The notes under the pieces are model-generated. The model searched no databases. It was not told the DNA's origin and worked only from the letters and a program-made list of their open reading frames with translations. DNA of 64,000 nucleotides, from assembly GCA_937922925.1 (NCBI GenBank), contig CALAKU010000008.1, forward strand, positions 51,853-115,852. The letters are read 5' to 3'. The first letter of the stretch is position 1. Every line of letters begins with the position of its first letter. The DNA comes from an uncultured Arenicella sp. Lineage in GTDB: Bacteria > Pseudomonadota > Gammaproteobacteria > Arenicellales > Arenicellaceae. Shown piece by piece: positions 38,548 through 48,458 of the stretch. Made by a program: the position numbers and the translations under genes.

Positions 38548-39156
38548 ATGAGCAAGCGCGCTAAATCAAATCAAGTGAGAATCATTGCCGGCCAATGGCG
38601 AGGTCGGCCGGTATCGCTTATTGACAGCGATGGTTTGCGGCCAACCATAGATCGAGTGCGCGAAACTCTTTTTAATTGGCTGATGTTTGACCTAAACGAG
38701 GCAACCGTGCTGGATTTGTACGCAGGCTCGGGGGTATTGGGTTTAGAGTGTTTGTCTCGAGGTGCCGCTCATGTTGACTTTGTGGAGAGGGATACCCACG
38801 TTGCCGCTACTATTCAGAGTAATTTAGACTCCTTTCTTAGTACGGTCAGTGCAGCCTCAGTTACGCAAAAGGCCACGTCACCATCGGCTAGGGTTCATAG
38901 GCAATCGGCCCAAGCCTTTTTAGCGACTTCAATCGCTCATAAATACAATGTGGTGTTTGTTGACCCGCCTTTCCAGAGCACCGAGCTAGACGATATATTG
39001 AACGCCCTAGAGAGCTCGGCCTGTTTGGCGAATGAGGCGTTTATTTATGTTGAGCGGGATAAAAATTCATCTGTGCTGAATGTGCCTGAGATTTGGCGTG
39101 AGCACCGATCTGGTAAAGCAGGTCAAAGCCAGTATCATCTTTATCAGCGACTCTGA
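38548..39156 (+). CDS. rsmD: 16S rRNA (guanine966-N2)-methyltransferase
   Basis: VRIIAGQWRGRP, VLDLYAGSGVLGLECLSRGA, VFVDPPFQ. Confidence 0.95.
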   Translation: MSKRAKSNQVRIIAGQWRGRPVSLIDSDGLRPTIDRVRETLFNWLMFDLNEATVLDLYAGSGVLGLECLSRGAAHVDFVERDTHVAATIQSNLDSFLSTVSAASVTQKATSPSARVHRQSAQAFLATSIAHKYNVVFVDPPFQSTELDDILNALESSACLANEAFIYVERDKNSSVLNVPEIWREHRSGKAGQSQYHLYQRL

Positions 39157-39170
39157 GGTATACTTTACGT

Positions 39171-39683
39171 ATGAGTAAAATTGCAATCTACCCAGGCACC
39201 TTCGACCCGATTACCAATGGGCATCTCGACCTATTGGCTCGCGCGGAGCAAATTTTTGATCAAGTGGTGATCGCAATTTCCGACAATCCACGCAAAAAGC
39301 CTTTGTTTGCGACAGAGGAGCGTATTCAATTGCTGGAAGAAGCGGTTGCCGATCGACCACATGTGACCGTCGACTGTTTCAATGATTTGCTGGTTAACTA
39401 CATGGCGCGTAAAGGCTTGCGATTCGTGATTCGCGGGTTGCGAGCGGTATCCGACTTTGAGTATGAGTTTCAGTTGGCCTCCGCAAATCGACGCTTGGAT
39501 TCAAACGTTGAAACCATATTTTTAACGCCGCTGGAGACCAACTATTTTGTTTCCTCGTCGTTGGTGCGCGAAATTTCTTACTACCAAGGCGACGTTAGCA
39601 GTTTTGTGCCAAAGCATGTTGAGCGCGCATTGGCATTGAAGTGGGCGTCGATGGGCCGAGAGACGGCCGAACCTGCTGAATAA
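39171..39683 (+). CDS. coaD: phosphopantetheine adenylyltransferase
   Basis: AIYPGTFDPITNGHLDLLARA, FVIRGLRAVSDFEYE, VSSSLVREI. Confidence 0.97.
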   Translation: MSKIAIYPGTFDPITNGHLDLLARAEQIFDQVVIAISDNPRKKPLFATEERIQLLEEAVADRPHVTVDCFNDLLVNYMARKGLRFVIRGLRAVSDFEYEFQLASANRRLDSNVETIFLTPLETNYFVSSSLVREISYYQGDVSSFVPKHVERALALKWASMGRETAEPAE

Positions 39684-39696
39684 CCATCTTCTGTAG

Positions 39697-39993
<297 letters not shown>

Positions 39994-40092
39994 ATACTAG
40001 GCATTTGTATGCCACAATATTATTTTATAAAAATTTACAATTGCTGTGGTATAACTGAGGGACCCAAAAACGAAGCCCGAAACTAAAACAAT

Positions 40093-40779
40093 ATGAGAAA
40101 TGTATTGGTTGTAAATCCCAAGGGGGGATGCGGAAAGACAACCGTCGCGACAAATCTTGCGGGTTACTATGCGTCCAAAGGTGTGGATTGCACTCTAGTT
40201 GACCTTGATCAGCAAAAATCCTCTTACCAATGGGTTAAAAGCCGCCCGGGCGATCAACCTGAAATTAAGATCAGTACCGATCTGGAAGAAAGCCACGACA
40301 GTAAGCGCGTGATCTATGACTGCCCAGCACAAATACATCTTGGCCTCACTACCGATCTGATTAATAGATCAGACGTTATTGTAATGCCGATCAATCCGTC
40401 GGTGATCGATCATAGGGCCGCGTTTAAGTTTATCTTTGACGTGCGAGGAATGATTCGGGCCGAAGTGTGCAAGCGCATCAAAATTGGTTTAATAGCGAAT
40501 CGCGCGAACCCAGCTTTCAATTCCTATCAGGAGTTAGAAAAGTTTGCCCGTATGATGCAAACGCCGATTGTCACGACCTTACGAAGTTCTCAAAATTACG
40601 TAACGGCCGCTGAGCGTGGCCTTAGTATTTTTGAAATGCCCAGACAAAAAGTCGCCACCGACTTAGATCAGTGGAAGTCACTCACCTATTGGGCTGAAGG
40701 TAAGCTGCTTCGCCATCGAAACGATATTAATGCATCTGGTAAAACATCTGAGCGAGTTGAGGCACAAATCACTCTTTAA
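40093..40779 (+). CDS. ParA family ATPase (orphan)
   Basis: NPKGGCGKTTVATNLAGYYA deviant Walker A, LVDLDQQKSS; no parB neighbour. Confidence 0.87.
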   Translation: MRNVLVVNPKGGCGKTTVATNLAGYYASKGVDCTLVDLDQQKSSYQWVKSRPGDQPEIKISTDLEESHDSKRVIYDCPAQIHLGLTTDLINRSDVIVMPINPSVIDHRAAFKFIFDVRGMIRAEVCKRIKIGLIANRANPAFNSYQELEKFARMMQTPIVTTLRSSQNYVTAAERGLSIFEMPRQKVATDLDQWKSLTYWAEGKLLRHRNDINASGKTSERVEAQITL

Positions 40780-40917
40780 GCTGCTGAGGGTCAGGGCCTT
40801 AAGGTGGGCTCTGTTCTTACTTGGGCCAGCTTAAAAATAAGTGAGTAGATTTGGCGCCAAAGTCCTTATTACGCCAGCCAGTAGATATAGTAGTAAGCCG
40901 CTATAACAATTACCTAT

Positions 40918-40949
40918 AAAAAATGCAGCTCAAAGGGCTGCATTTTTTT
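40918..40949. terminator. bidirectional Rho-independent terminator
   Basis: AAAAAATGCAGC-TCAAAGG-GCTGCATTTTTT between convergent genes. Confidence 0.9.
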
Positions 40950-40972
40950 GTGTGAATTAGCGAACTGTCTGC

Positions 40973-41323
40973 CTACTGTTTTACCAGTGTTGGAACCCAC
41001 ATAATTTTCTTGTTTCTAGAATGTTGCCGTTTAAATTCCTTCGCAGACCAAGTCTTTGTTTGTTCAAAAAAACCTGGGCGAATTACCTTTAAAGAAACAC
41101 TGGTGGCACCGTTGAATCTGACTGGTTTATCAATCACAACCGGCGTTGGACCCAGAAAAATCCAATCACTCTCTTTGTTGCCTTTGTATTTAACTTGCAT
41201 CAACGCGTAAGCGCCCAGCGGATCAGATTGTACTGACATCGCGATATTGCGTTTGCTGCTTCCACAAGCACTCAATGCGAGCAAGAGAACAGGCAGCACA
41301 AGCAGTTTTTGTACTTTATTCAT
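40973..41323 (-). CDS. hypothetical lipoprotein (PEGA-like)
   Basis: ALSACGSS lipobox; a beta-rich domain similar in layout to the neighbour 41351-41677. Confidence 0.7.
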   Translation of the reverse strand: MNKVQKLLVLPVLLLALSACGSSKRNIAMSVQSDPLGAYALMQVKYKGNKESDWIFLGPTPVVIDKPVRFNGATSVSLKVIRPGFFEQTKTWSAKEFKRQHSRNKKIMWVPTLVKQ

Positions 41324-41350
41324 CGTATTTTAATCTCAAGATGGGTTGGA

Positions 41351-41677
41351 TTACTCGCCGCCGATTTTTTGCATGGTGATTTCCACTAATTGTGGATTCT
41401 CTAATGCAGCACTCTCAGAGCGGTGGCGCATACTGAGCCAAAAAGGCATGACTTTTTCATAATAACCGGGGTGACGAACACGAACGGCTATTTGCTGACG
41501 ATTACCGCTGCCGTCTTTCCAACGCATAGTAACCGGAGTGTTGCCGATAATAGTTCCATCATCGGTATTAATAACTTCGGCACCTGGAGGAAAAGACACA
41601 ATACGAGCCGCACCATAATGGGCTCCACAGGCTGTTAGAAGTAAAGACGCTGATAAAATAATGAGCAATCGGATCAT
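41351..41677 (-). CDS. hypothetical lipoprotein (PEGA-like)
   Basis: LLTACGAH lipobox; FPPGAEVINTDDGTIIGNTPVTMRW resembles the PEGA motif. Confidence 0.7.
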   Translation of the reverse strand: MIRLLIILSASLLLTACGAHYGAARIVSFPPGAEVINTDDGTIIGNTPVTMRWKDGSGNRQQIAVRVRHPGYYEKVMPFWLSMRHRSESAALENPQLVEITMQKIGGE

Positions 41678-41816
41678 TGATTTATTCCGCAAAAGCGATT
41701 AATTGTTATAAAGGTTAACGGTTGTAAGAGCAACGTTATGCTCTCACCAAACTGGCTAAGCGCAGAGAGTAGCATATGCCAACTGCGCGACTGTCAAAAC
41801 CCTAAGTTAAGTTAAG

Positions 41817-43838
41817 CTAAAAACTGGTTTTGTGCTCCCAATACAATATTTCACCGTTAACATCTCGCAGTTCAGCGGGTGTGTCGGCTTGGCTGGCCTC
41901 AATTAATAAATCAACCAGTTGATTCTGTAGCACAGTAAATTGATCGTGCTGGCCTTGCAACTGTTGTTTCATTTGGGTTAATTCATTGAGACGCGCTTCC
42001 ACCGTATCTGACGCCTTATGGATGCGCTTTACGCTCTCTAAGCGCCGACGTAATTGAGTATGATGCTCGCGGACATAGGTCTCCATCGGCACCATCAAGT
42101 TATTGTTCCAGTTATTGGCATCGCGGCGCGCACGCCCGAAAATCTTGCGCGAGGCAGTACACACCGACTCGTAGAAACGATTGGTGATACTCATCTGCTC
42201 CTTAAAGAACAGGGTTTTGGTTTGTTTAAGATCGCTGTGCTTGGATTCTAGGCGCTGAATTTCGTGCTGAAATCGCTCTAAGCGCAGGCGTCGAACACGA
42301 AAATTGGCGATGCCATGTTCGGTTTCAAAGTCGCGAGTAATGTTCTCTGAAAGCGCTGCAATTTCATTTGCTTGACTCATGGCGCGCTCAAGGTGCTTGT
42401 TGAGCTCCCGAAAGTAGATACCTATCGTTTTTTGCAAGGTAATAGACGAAGCGCATCGGGCTAACTGATGCCGAGTGGTCGCGATGAGCTTTTCTAGGGA
42501 TTCTTCACTCAGAATGCGAGCCAGTTTGCCGGTTTCTTTGTTGTACACCGATCGCAACGCTTGGTAACGCTGCATATCTTTCTCTAGCGAGGCTTTTTCT
42601 GACTGCACTTTGACCATGATGTGCGCGATCACATCGGTGTTTTTACTGCTCAGTTGCTTAAGTTCGGCGATATGTTCATCGGCATCTTTGAGGCGGTTAT
42701 CGAGAACCGAGCTTGCTGAATCGAGTATTCCTTCAAGGGAAACACGGACTTTGTCGACCACAATTTTGCGTTTTTCCGGGATCAATTTATCAGCAATCGC
42801 CGATTCGAGGCTGGTGATATTAGATCGTGCCAATAAATCTTGGTCGTCGGACAGCTTGGCCAGCAAGCCTTTTTGAGCCGAGACCGGGAAGATGTTCTCA
42901 GGGTCGAGATTCAAAGTTGATGCCGTTTCTTTTACTTGCTTTTTGATCTCTTCATCAATTTCTTGCTTGCTACGGATTCCGTCCCACAGGGAATCAATCT
43001 TGTTGAGCGCCACTAATTTACGTTGGTTGCGCTGTTTGGCGCCACCTTCTCCACCAAGGTGGTTTTCCCAGAGCTTCAAGTCAGATGCGGTTACACCAGA
43101 GTCATGCGACAAAATAAACACCACAGTGTGAGCGGTGGCTAGCTGGTTGATGGTTAGTTCAGGTTCAGCCCCGATTGCATTTAAACCGGGCGTATCCAAG
43201 ATAACCAGGCCTTTCTCTAATAAGGGATGGGGTAGGTTGATAATGGCGTGCCGCCAACTCGGGATTTCGACCTCATCGTATTCGTTGATGGGCAGGCCGA
43301 TTTGGCTTTCTTGTTCGTCTTGCAGATCGAACTTTAAATCTTTCGCATAGGCTTTACTGACCAGCTTACTTTGGGTCATCGCCTGTAGGGCTTCGCTGAT
43401 GCTGGCGATATCGTCGGCATCAAACGTAACTTGTTCCCATATATCGTGGTCTTTTCTTAATTCAAATAAAGCGCGTTGGTCTCGACGAGACTCAATCGGT
43501 AACAATTTTACGCCACTGGGCTCGTCTGGGTTGTAGCGTAATTCGGTGGGGCACATAGTCGTGCGCCCAGTGCCCGAGGGCAGCATCCGTTTTTTATAAT
43601 CGCCTAAGAAAATCGTGTTGATCATCTCTGATTTTCCGCGCGAAAACTCGGCGACAAATGCCACCGAAAGGCTGTCGTCATCCAACGCGCCGAGCACACG
43701 CTCAAATTGATGATGCGTGCGCAAATCAGTTACGTTATTGTTCTTTAAGAACTGGCTAAGATCTTGCACTGATTGGCGCAAGCGTTCCCTCCAATGGGAA
43801 TAGTCTCCAATTTCCGTATGTAAAACTTGATCAGCCAT
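41817..43838 (-). CDS. dynamin family GTPase
   Basis: VAFVAEFSRGKSEMINTIFLGD (G1), GTGRTTMCPTE, LVILDTPGLNA (G3), LNKID (G4), coiled-coil C-terminus. Confidence 0.9.
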   Translation of the reverse strand: MADQVLHTEIGDYSHWRERLRQSVQDLSQFLKNNNVTDLRTHHQFERVLGALDDDSLSVAFVAEFSRGKSEMINTIFLGDYKKRMLPSGTGRTTMCPTELRYNPDEPSGVKLLPIESRRDQRALFELRKDHDIWEQVTFDADDIASISEALQAMTQSKLVSKAYAKDLKFDLQDEQESQIGLPINEYDEVEIPSWRHAIINLPHPLLEKGLVILDTPGLNAIGAEPELTINQLATAHTVVFILSHDSGVTASDLKLWENHLGGEGGAKQRNQRKLVALNKIDSLWDGIRSKQEIDEEIKKQVKETASTLNLDPENIFPVSAQKGLLAKLSDDQDLLARSNITSLESAIADKLIPEKRKIVVDKVRVSLEGILDSASSVLDNRLKDADEHIAELKQLSSKNTDVIAHIMVKVQSEKASLEKDMQRYQALRSVYNKETGKLARILSEESLEKLIATTRHQLARCASSITLQKTIGIYFRELNKHLERAMSQANEIAALSENITRDFETEHGIANFRVRRLRLERFQHEIQRLESKHSDLKQTKTLFFKEQMSITNRFYESVCTASRKIFGRARRDANNWNNNLMVPMETYVREHHTQLRRRLESVKRIHKASDTVEARLNELTQMKQQLQGQHDQFTVLQNQLVDLLIEASQADTPAELRDVNGEILYWEHKTSF

Positions 43839-44121
43839 AATTAACTTTGAGCCGCAGTGATTTAGTTAGATCTTATGAGTGCTTCGCCGAACCGCGCAGC
43901 AAGTGTAACGGAGGGTCTTGGTAGTGTCAAAGATATAATTAAAGTTATGTTTTACAAACATCCCATAACATGTTGAATATAATCACTAAAAATAAGAAAT
44001 ATAAATCTCTTTCTTGCTCTCTAATTACAGCGGCGTCAGGAAACAAGGTTGTGGGTGCAATTCATGTTTTACTCGAACTTTATTCGAGATATTGGGCGCT
44101 AACGGGTAGGGCTGAAGCGGG

Positions 44122-46662
44122 ATGAGCAGCAGCAAGAAAAAAACAACGAAAAAAAGTAAGCGAAACGGAGCGGCAACTAAGCGATCTGCTGGAGTAAGTG
44201 CGTCTAAATCGCAAAAGACCAGCAAAAAAACGTCGGCTAAAAAGAATATTAAGAATAAGGCCAGCTCGCGTAGCCGTTCGACTAAGCTCACTTCATCTAC
44301 TGGTTTGTGGGCACGATTTGCGCGCGGTGCTGGGTTTCTGGCCTTACGTCTGAGTCTGCTGCTATTGATTTGCTTGCTGGCTTACACGGTCTACCTAGAC
44401 AGTAAGATTCGAGGCAAGTTTGAAGGCCAAAAGTGGGCCTTGCCAGCTCATGTTTACACTCGGCCTATGGAGTTGTATCTGGGCCAGCCTTTTGATCGCA
44501 AACAAGTTCAAGAAGAGCTAGACGAATTGGGTTATCTCGAGCGGCCCGGCTTAACGCGGGTTGGCAGTTTCCGTTTTAACCAAGATGGTTTGTCGGTTTA
44601 TCAACGAGAGTTTCGGTTTTATGACGGTTTGCGACCGCAACAAAAAATCCACATCACTGCAAGCCAAGGGCGCATCGAAGGCATTGTAGTTGAGCGCGAT
44701 GGCGAGCCGCTGTATGACACCGAGATTGTTCGGCTTGAGCCGCGACTGTTTGGAAGTGTCTCACCGCTGAGTCATGAAGACCGCGCCTTAATTCGATTAC
44801 AAGACGTACCTCAGGCCTTGATAGACGGTTTAATCGCCAATGAAGATCGCCAGTTTTACTCGCATTTCGGAGTCAACCCATTAGGCATCGTGCGCGCCGT
44901 GATCTCCAATGTGAAAGCCGGCCGAGTCGTACAAGGCGGCAGTACCTTAACGCAGCAATTAGTAAAGAATTACTATTTAACGTCTGAACAAACCTTTGAG
45001 CGCAAGATAAAAGAAGCGATCATGTCGGTGCTGTTGGAATGGCATTATTCGAAAAACGATATCTTGCAGGCCTACATCAACGAGGTTTACCTTAGCCAAG
45101 CGGGCAATAGAGCAATTCATGGTTTTGGCTTAGCGAGCCGTTACTTTTACGCGCGGCCTTTGCAAGAATTAGAGCTGCATGAAATCGCAACGCTGATCGC
45201 GGTCAATAATGGGCCAAGTAAATACAACCCCATTCGTAATCCAAACAATGCCTTAGAGCGCCGTGACCTAGTGCTTAAAACGATGATGGAGCAGGGCAAG
45301 ATTGGCGAAGGTGAATATCAAGGCGCGATCGCGGCAAAACTGAGCGTGGGAGCCACCGCCAGAAGTGTTGCCAACCTTTCTTACCCAAGTTTTATGGGCT
45401 TGGTGCGCCAGAATTTGCGTCGCGATTATTTACAAGATGATTTGCTTAACGACGGTTTGCAAATTTATACGACGCTCAATCCTCGCATTCAATCTGTGTT
45501 AGAGCAGACGGTGCGTTCAGAGCTAGCGCAAATAGAGCAAGACAAGAGTTTGCCAAACGAAAGCTTGCAGGTAGCAGCAACGGTGATTCGCACCGACAAT
45601 GGCGAAGTAGTAGGCATGTTGGGTGATCGCAAAGCAGGCTTCGCTGGCTACAATCGCGCCCTGCAATCGAGTCGCCCCGTAGGTTCTCTGCTAAAACCCT
45701 TTGTCTATCTAACCGCTCTGGAGTCGCCGGAGGTGTTCTCGCTGGCGACGCCTGTCAGTGATACACCGATAACCGTAACTCAAAAAGGCAGCCCTGACTG
45801 GACGCCAGATAATTACGACGGGCAAGCGCATGGCGAAGTAATGCTGATCGACGCTTTATCGAAGTCTTACAATATGGCTACCGTACAAGTTGGTATGCAG
45901 GTTGGTGTTGGCGAAGTCGCGGATACTCTTAAGCGCGCTGGCTATGATGCGCCTTTTCAAGCTTTGCCATCCATGTTGCTGGGCGCTGTGCCGATGAATG
46001 TCATGGATGTCGGCCAGCTGTATCTCACCTTAGCCTCTGGTGGCTTTAAGACGCCGGTGAAAAGCGTGCGCTCAGTGCTCAGCAACGACAATGATCCACT
46101 CGCGCGTTATTCCTTAGACATTGAGCAAGTTGTCGAGCCGCAATTCAGCTCGCTGATTAACTATGCACTGCAAGACGTGATTCGCAATGGCACTGGCCGA
46201 AATGTGATTCGAGGTTTTCGATACGACTATGGATTAGCTGGCAAAACCGGCACCACCGATCAGTATCGCGACAGTTGGTTTGCCGGTTTCAGTGGCAACT
46301 ATTTAACCGTGGTTTGGATAGGCCGCGACGACAACAAAAGCACCGGTTTAACGGGCGCCAGCGGCGCCGCAAGAGTTTGGTCGAAGGTGATGAATAAGTT
46401 GCCATTAAAACGATTAGAGCTGTCTTACCACGACGACCTTGTGCAGCGTGAAATTGCGTACTCACAAGACCCGCTACTCGCCGATTGCAGTCTAAAACGC
46501 AGCATGCCTATGGTCGTTGACAGCGATGTGTCGGCGCTACCGTGTGCTCAGCGAATACAGTATGATGAAGGCTCTGAAGACGAACTCAAACATTTTGAGC
46601 CCGCAAAAAATAGCCGCTCACGCAAGCCCCGAAAATCATGGTGGAAGCGAATCTTCGGGTAG
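44122..46662 (+). CDS. mrcB: penicillin-binding protein 1B (bifunctional)
   Basis: GT51 motifs (NEDRQFYSHFGVNPLGIVRA, QGGSTLTQQLVKN) and transpeptidase motifs (SRPVGSLLKPFVY, SKSYNMATV, AGKTGTTDQYRDSWFAGF). Confidence 0.96.
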   Translation: MSSSKKKTTKKSKRNGAATKRSAGVSASKSQKTSKKTSAKKNIKNKASSRSRSTKLTSSTGLWARFARGAGFLALRLSLLLLICLLAYTVYLDSKIRGKFEGQKWALPAHVYTRPMELYLGQPFDRKQVQEELDELGYLERPGLTRVGSFRFNQDGLSVYQREFRFYDGLRPQQKIHITASQGRIEGIVVERDGEPLYDTEIVRLEPRLFGSVSPLSHEDRALIRLQDVPQALIDGLIANEDRQFYSHFGVNPLGIVRAVISNVKAGRVVQGGSTLTQQLVKNYYLTSEQTFERKIKEAIMSVLLEWHYSKNDILQAYINEVYLSQAGNRAIHGFGLASRYFYARPLQELELHEIATLIAVNNGPSKYNPIRNPNNALERRDLVLKTMMEQGKIGEGEYQGAIAAKLSVGATARSVANLSYPSFMGLVRQNLRRDYLQDDLLNDGLQIYTTLNPRIQSVLEQTVRSELAQIEQDKSLPNESLQVAATVIRTDNGEVVGMLGDRKAGFAGYNRALQSSRPVGSLLKPFVYLTALESPEVFSLATPVSDTPITVTQKGSPDWTPDNYDGQAHGEVMLIDALSKSYNMATVQVGMQVGVGEVADTLKRAGYDAPFQALPSMLLGAVPMNVMDVGQLYLTLASGGFKTPVKSVRSVLSNDNDPLARYSLDIEQVVEPQFSSLINYALQDVIRNGTGRNVIRGFRYDYGLAGKTGTTDQYRDSWFAGFSGNYLTVVWIGRDDNKSTGLTGASGAARVWSKVMNKLPLKRLELSYHDDLVQREIAYSQDPLLADCSLKRSMPMVVDSDVSALPCAQRIQYDEGSEDELKHFEPAKNSRSRKPRKSWWKRIFG

Positions 46663-46688
46663 GGGGCTAACTCTGACTTATAAATGCC

Positions 46689-47318
46689 ATGCTAAATACA
46701 CGTTCTTTAAATACATCCACTCTATCTTTTGGCGCTCGCTTGCAGCGATGCTCTAAAGCTTTCGTTCAAGGATTATCGTGCTTCTTAGATCGACAATTAA
46801 GCCGCCAAGTTTCGCGTCTTATTATAGCGACAGCAGTGATGTCGTTGCTTAGTGCTTGTATCAATACGTCAACCATTGATGTTGTTACTCAAGAACCGGC
46901 CGAGGTCGAAGACCGGGCGGTGGTCGATGGCGAAGCCCTTCCGCTACCAGAAGAAAATAGTTTGAAAACCGAACCCTTAGGCAACGGGCAAGGCATGTCG
47001 CCGGTTGCTAGCCGATTGCTGGCGTCGGCAATATCGAGCAAGGCGGTTGGTGATTTCGATAGCGCGGCAGGGAATTTAGAAAGGGCTCTTCGTATCGAAC
47101 CAGAAAATGCGGTGTTGTGGTCACAACTGGCCGATATTCGCTACAGTCAATCTGCGTATCAACAAGCCGTTCAATTGGCGGCTAAGTCCAATACCTTGGC
47201 CGCGGGAGATCAATCCTTAAGACGCCAGAATTGGGTTTTAATGGCTAACGCCTATGCCGCATCGGGTGATGAAGCGGCAGCCCAGCGCTATCGGGATAAA
47301 TTACAAACAACTCAATAG
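46689..47318 (+). CDS. TPR-containing lipoprotein-like protein
   Basis: LLSACINTS; tetratricopeptide-like repeats (AAGNLERALRIEPENAVLWSQLADI). Confidence 0.75.
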   Translation: MLNTRSLNTSTLSFGARLQRCSKAFVQGLSCFLDRQLSRQVSRLIIATAVMSLLSACINTSTIDVVTQEPAEVEDRAVVDGEALPLPEENSLKTEPLGNGQGMSPVASRLLASAISSKAVGDFDSAAGNLERALRIEPENAVLWSQLADIRYSQSAYQQAVQLAAKSNTLAAGDQSLRRQNWVLMANAYAASGDEAAAQRYRDKLQTTQ

Positions 47319-47384
47319 GCCAATGCTAGCCGAGAGCCGCCCAGAGTTTCGGGGCTTGCTGCGCCTAGCGTATTAATCGATACC

Positions 47385-47840
47385 CTAGTTGTAAATCAAA
47401 ATGTAGGCGTTCAGCGAGGTCGCCAGCAAAACCCAAGCTAGGTACGGAATCAACAGATACGCCGCTGAGCGCAGTTGCGCTTTCAAGCAGGCGAGCACTA
47501 GCCATACTAAAAGGGCCACTAAGACAAGTAAGTTCAATAAGCCAATTAGAACTAAATGCTCGCCGAAGAAAATCCACGACCAAGCGCCATTGAGTAAGAG
47601 TTGAAGAAACCAAAGATTCAACAATAGGCGATGGCCTGATTGCGCAATCCGCGAACCGGCAATGCCGATAAAAACATAGAGTATTGTCCAGACGATAGGG
47701 AACGCGATTTTAGGTGGGTTCCATGGTGCCAGGACGAGAGAGTCATACCATTCGCCGGGCCGAAACAACCCACCAAATAAGTAAATTACTAAACAGGCCA
47801 GCAAATACGGCGCGGCAGACTTAATCGTATTCATCAGCAT
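47385..47840 (-). CDS. TspO/MBR family protein
   Basis: Five TM helices; GGLFRPGEWYDSLVLAPWNPPKIAFPIVWTILYVFIGIA. Confidence 0.92.
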   Translation of the reverse strand: MLMNTIKSAAPYLLACLVIYLFGGLFRPGEWYDSLVLAPWNPPKIAFPIVWTILYVFIGIAGSRIAQSGHRLLLNLWFLQLLLNGAWSWIFFGEHLVLIGLLNLLVLVALLVWLVLACLKAQLRSAAYLLIPYLAWVLLATSLNAYILIYN

Positions 47841-48372
47841 TACTCTGGGTTTGTTCGGCTAGGTACTCGTGTGCTAAGCGAGTGTAGCGCGCACGGTTGA
47901 TTCGTAAAAATTCTAAGTCTTTGTCGTTAATGTCACGTAATTTTTTGGCCGGCCTGCCAGCCCAAACTTCACCGGCTTTTACCACTTTGCCGGGCGTGAC
48001 CAAGGCGCCGGCGGCCACCATTGCGCCTTGCTCAATTAGGCAATCATCCATCACGCAGGCTTGGATGCCGATCATCGCATTGTCTTCAATAGTGCAAGCA
48101 TGCAGCACTGCCGAGTGGCCAACCGTGATGCCATCGCCAAGATAGGTGCCTTGACCTAACTCAGCACAATGAATCATGGTGAGATCCTGAATATTAGTCT
48201 TGCTGCCAATGCGAATCTCATTGACGTCGCCACGCACCACGCAGCCGTACCAAATACCGGAGTCGGCGCCGATTTTGACGTCACCAATAATCGTCGCGGT
48301 TTGCGCAATAAAACTGCGCGGATGCACCTGTGGCCAGACGCCACGATAGGGCAATAGTGGGGGTTTCTGCAT
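47821..48372 (-). CDS. gamma-carbonic anhydrase family protein
   Basis: Left-handed beta-helix hexapeptides; IIGDVKIGADSGIWYGCVVRGDVNEIRIGSKTNIQD; GHSAVLHACTI. Confidence 0.93.
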   Translation of the reverse strand: MQKPPLLPYRGVWPQVHPRSFIAQTATIIGDVKIGADSGIWYGCVVRGDVNEIRIGSKTNIQDLTMIHCAELGQGTYLGDGITVGHSAVLHACTIEDNAMIGIQACVMDDCLIEQGAMVAAGALVTPGKVVKAGEVWAGRPAKKLRDINDKDLEFLRINRARYTRLAHEYLAEQTQSNADEYD

Positions 48373-48458
48373 AAGTTCTTTTTCTTGTAAACACCACAAG
48401 CAAGCCTCAGTTTACGCTAAACTCACGGCCTCACAAAGCCAACAAAACGCAGACCAAT

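Noticed and set aside
44025-44291. Minus-strand ORF (88 aa) antisense to the start of mrcB
   Set aside because: Mirror of the Lys/Ser-rich mrcB N-terminus; hydrophobic low-complexity shadow ORF.
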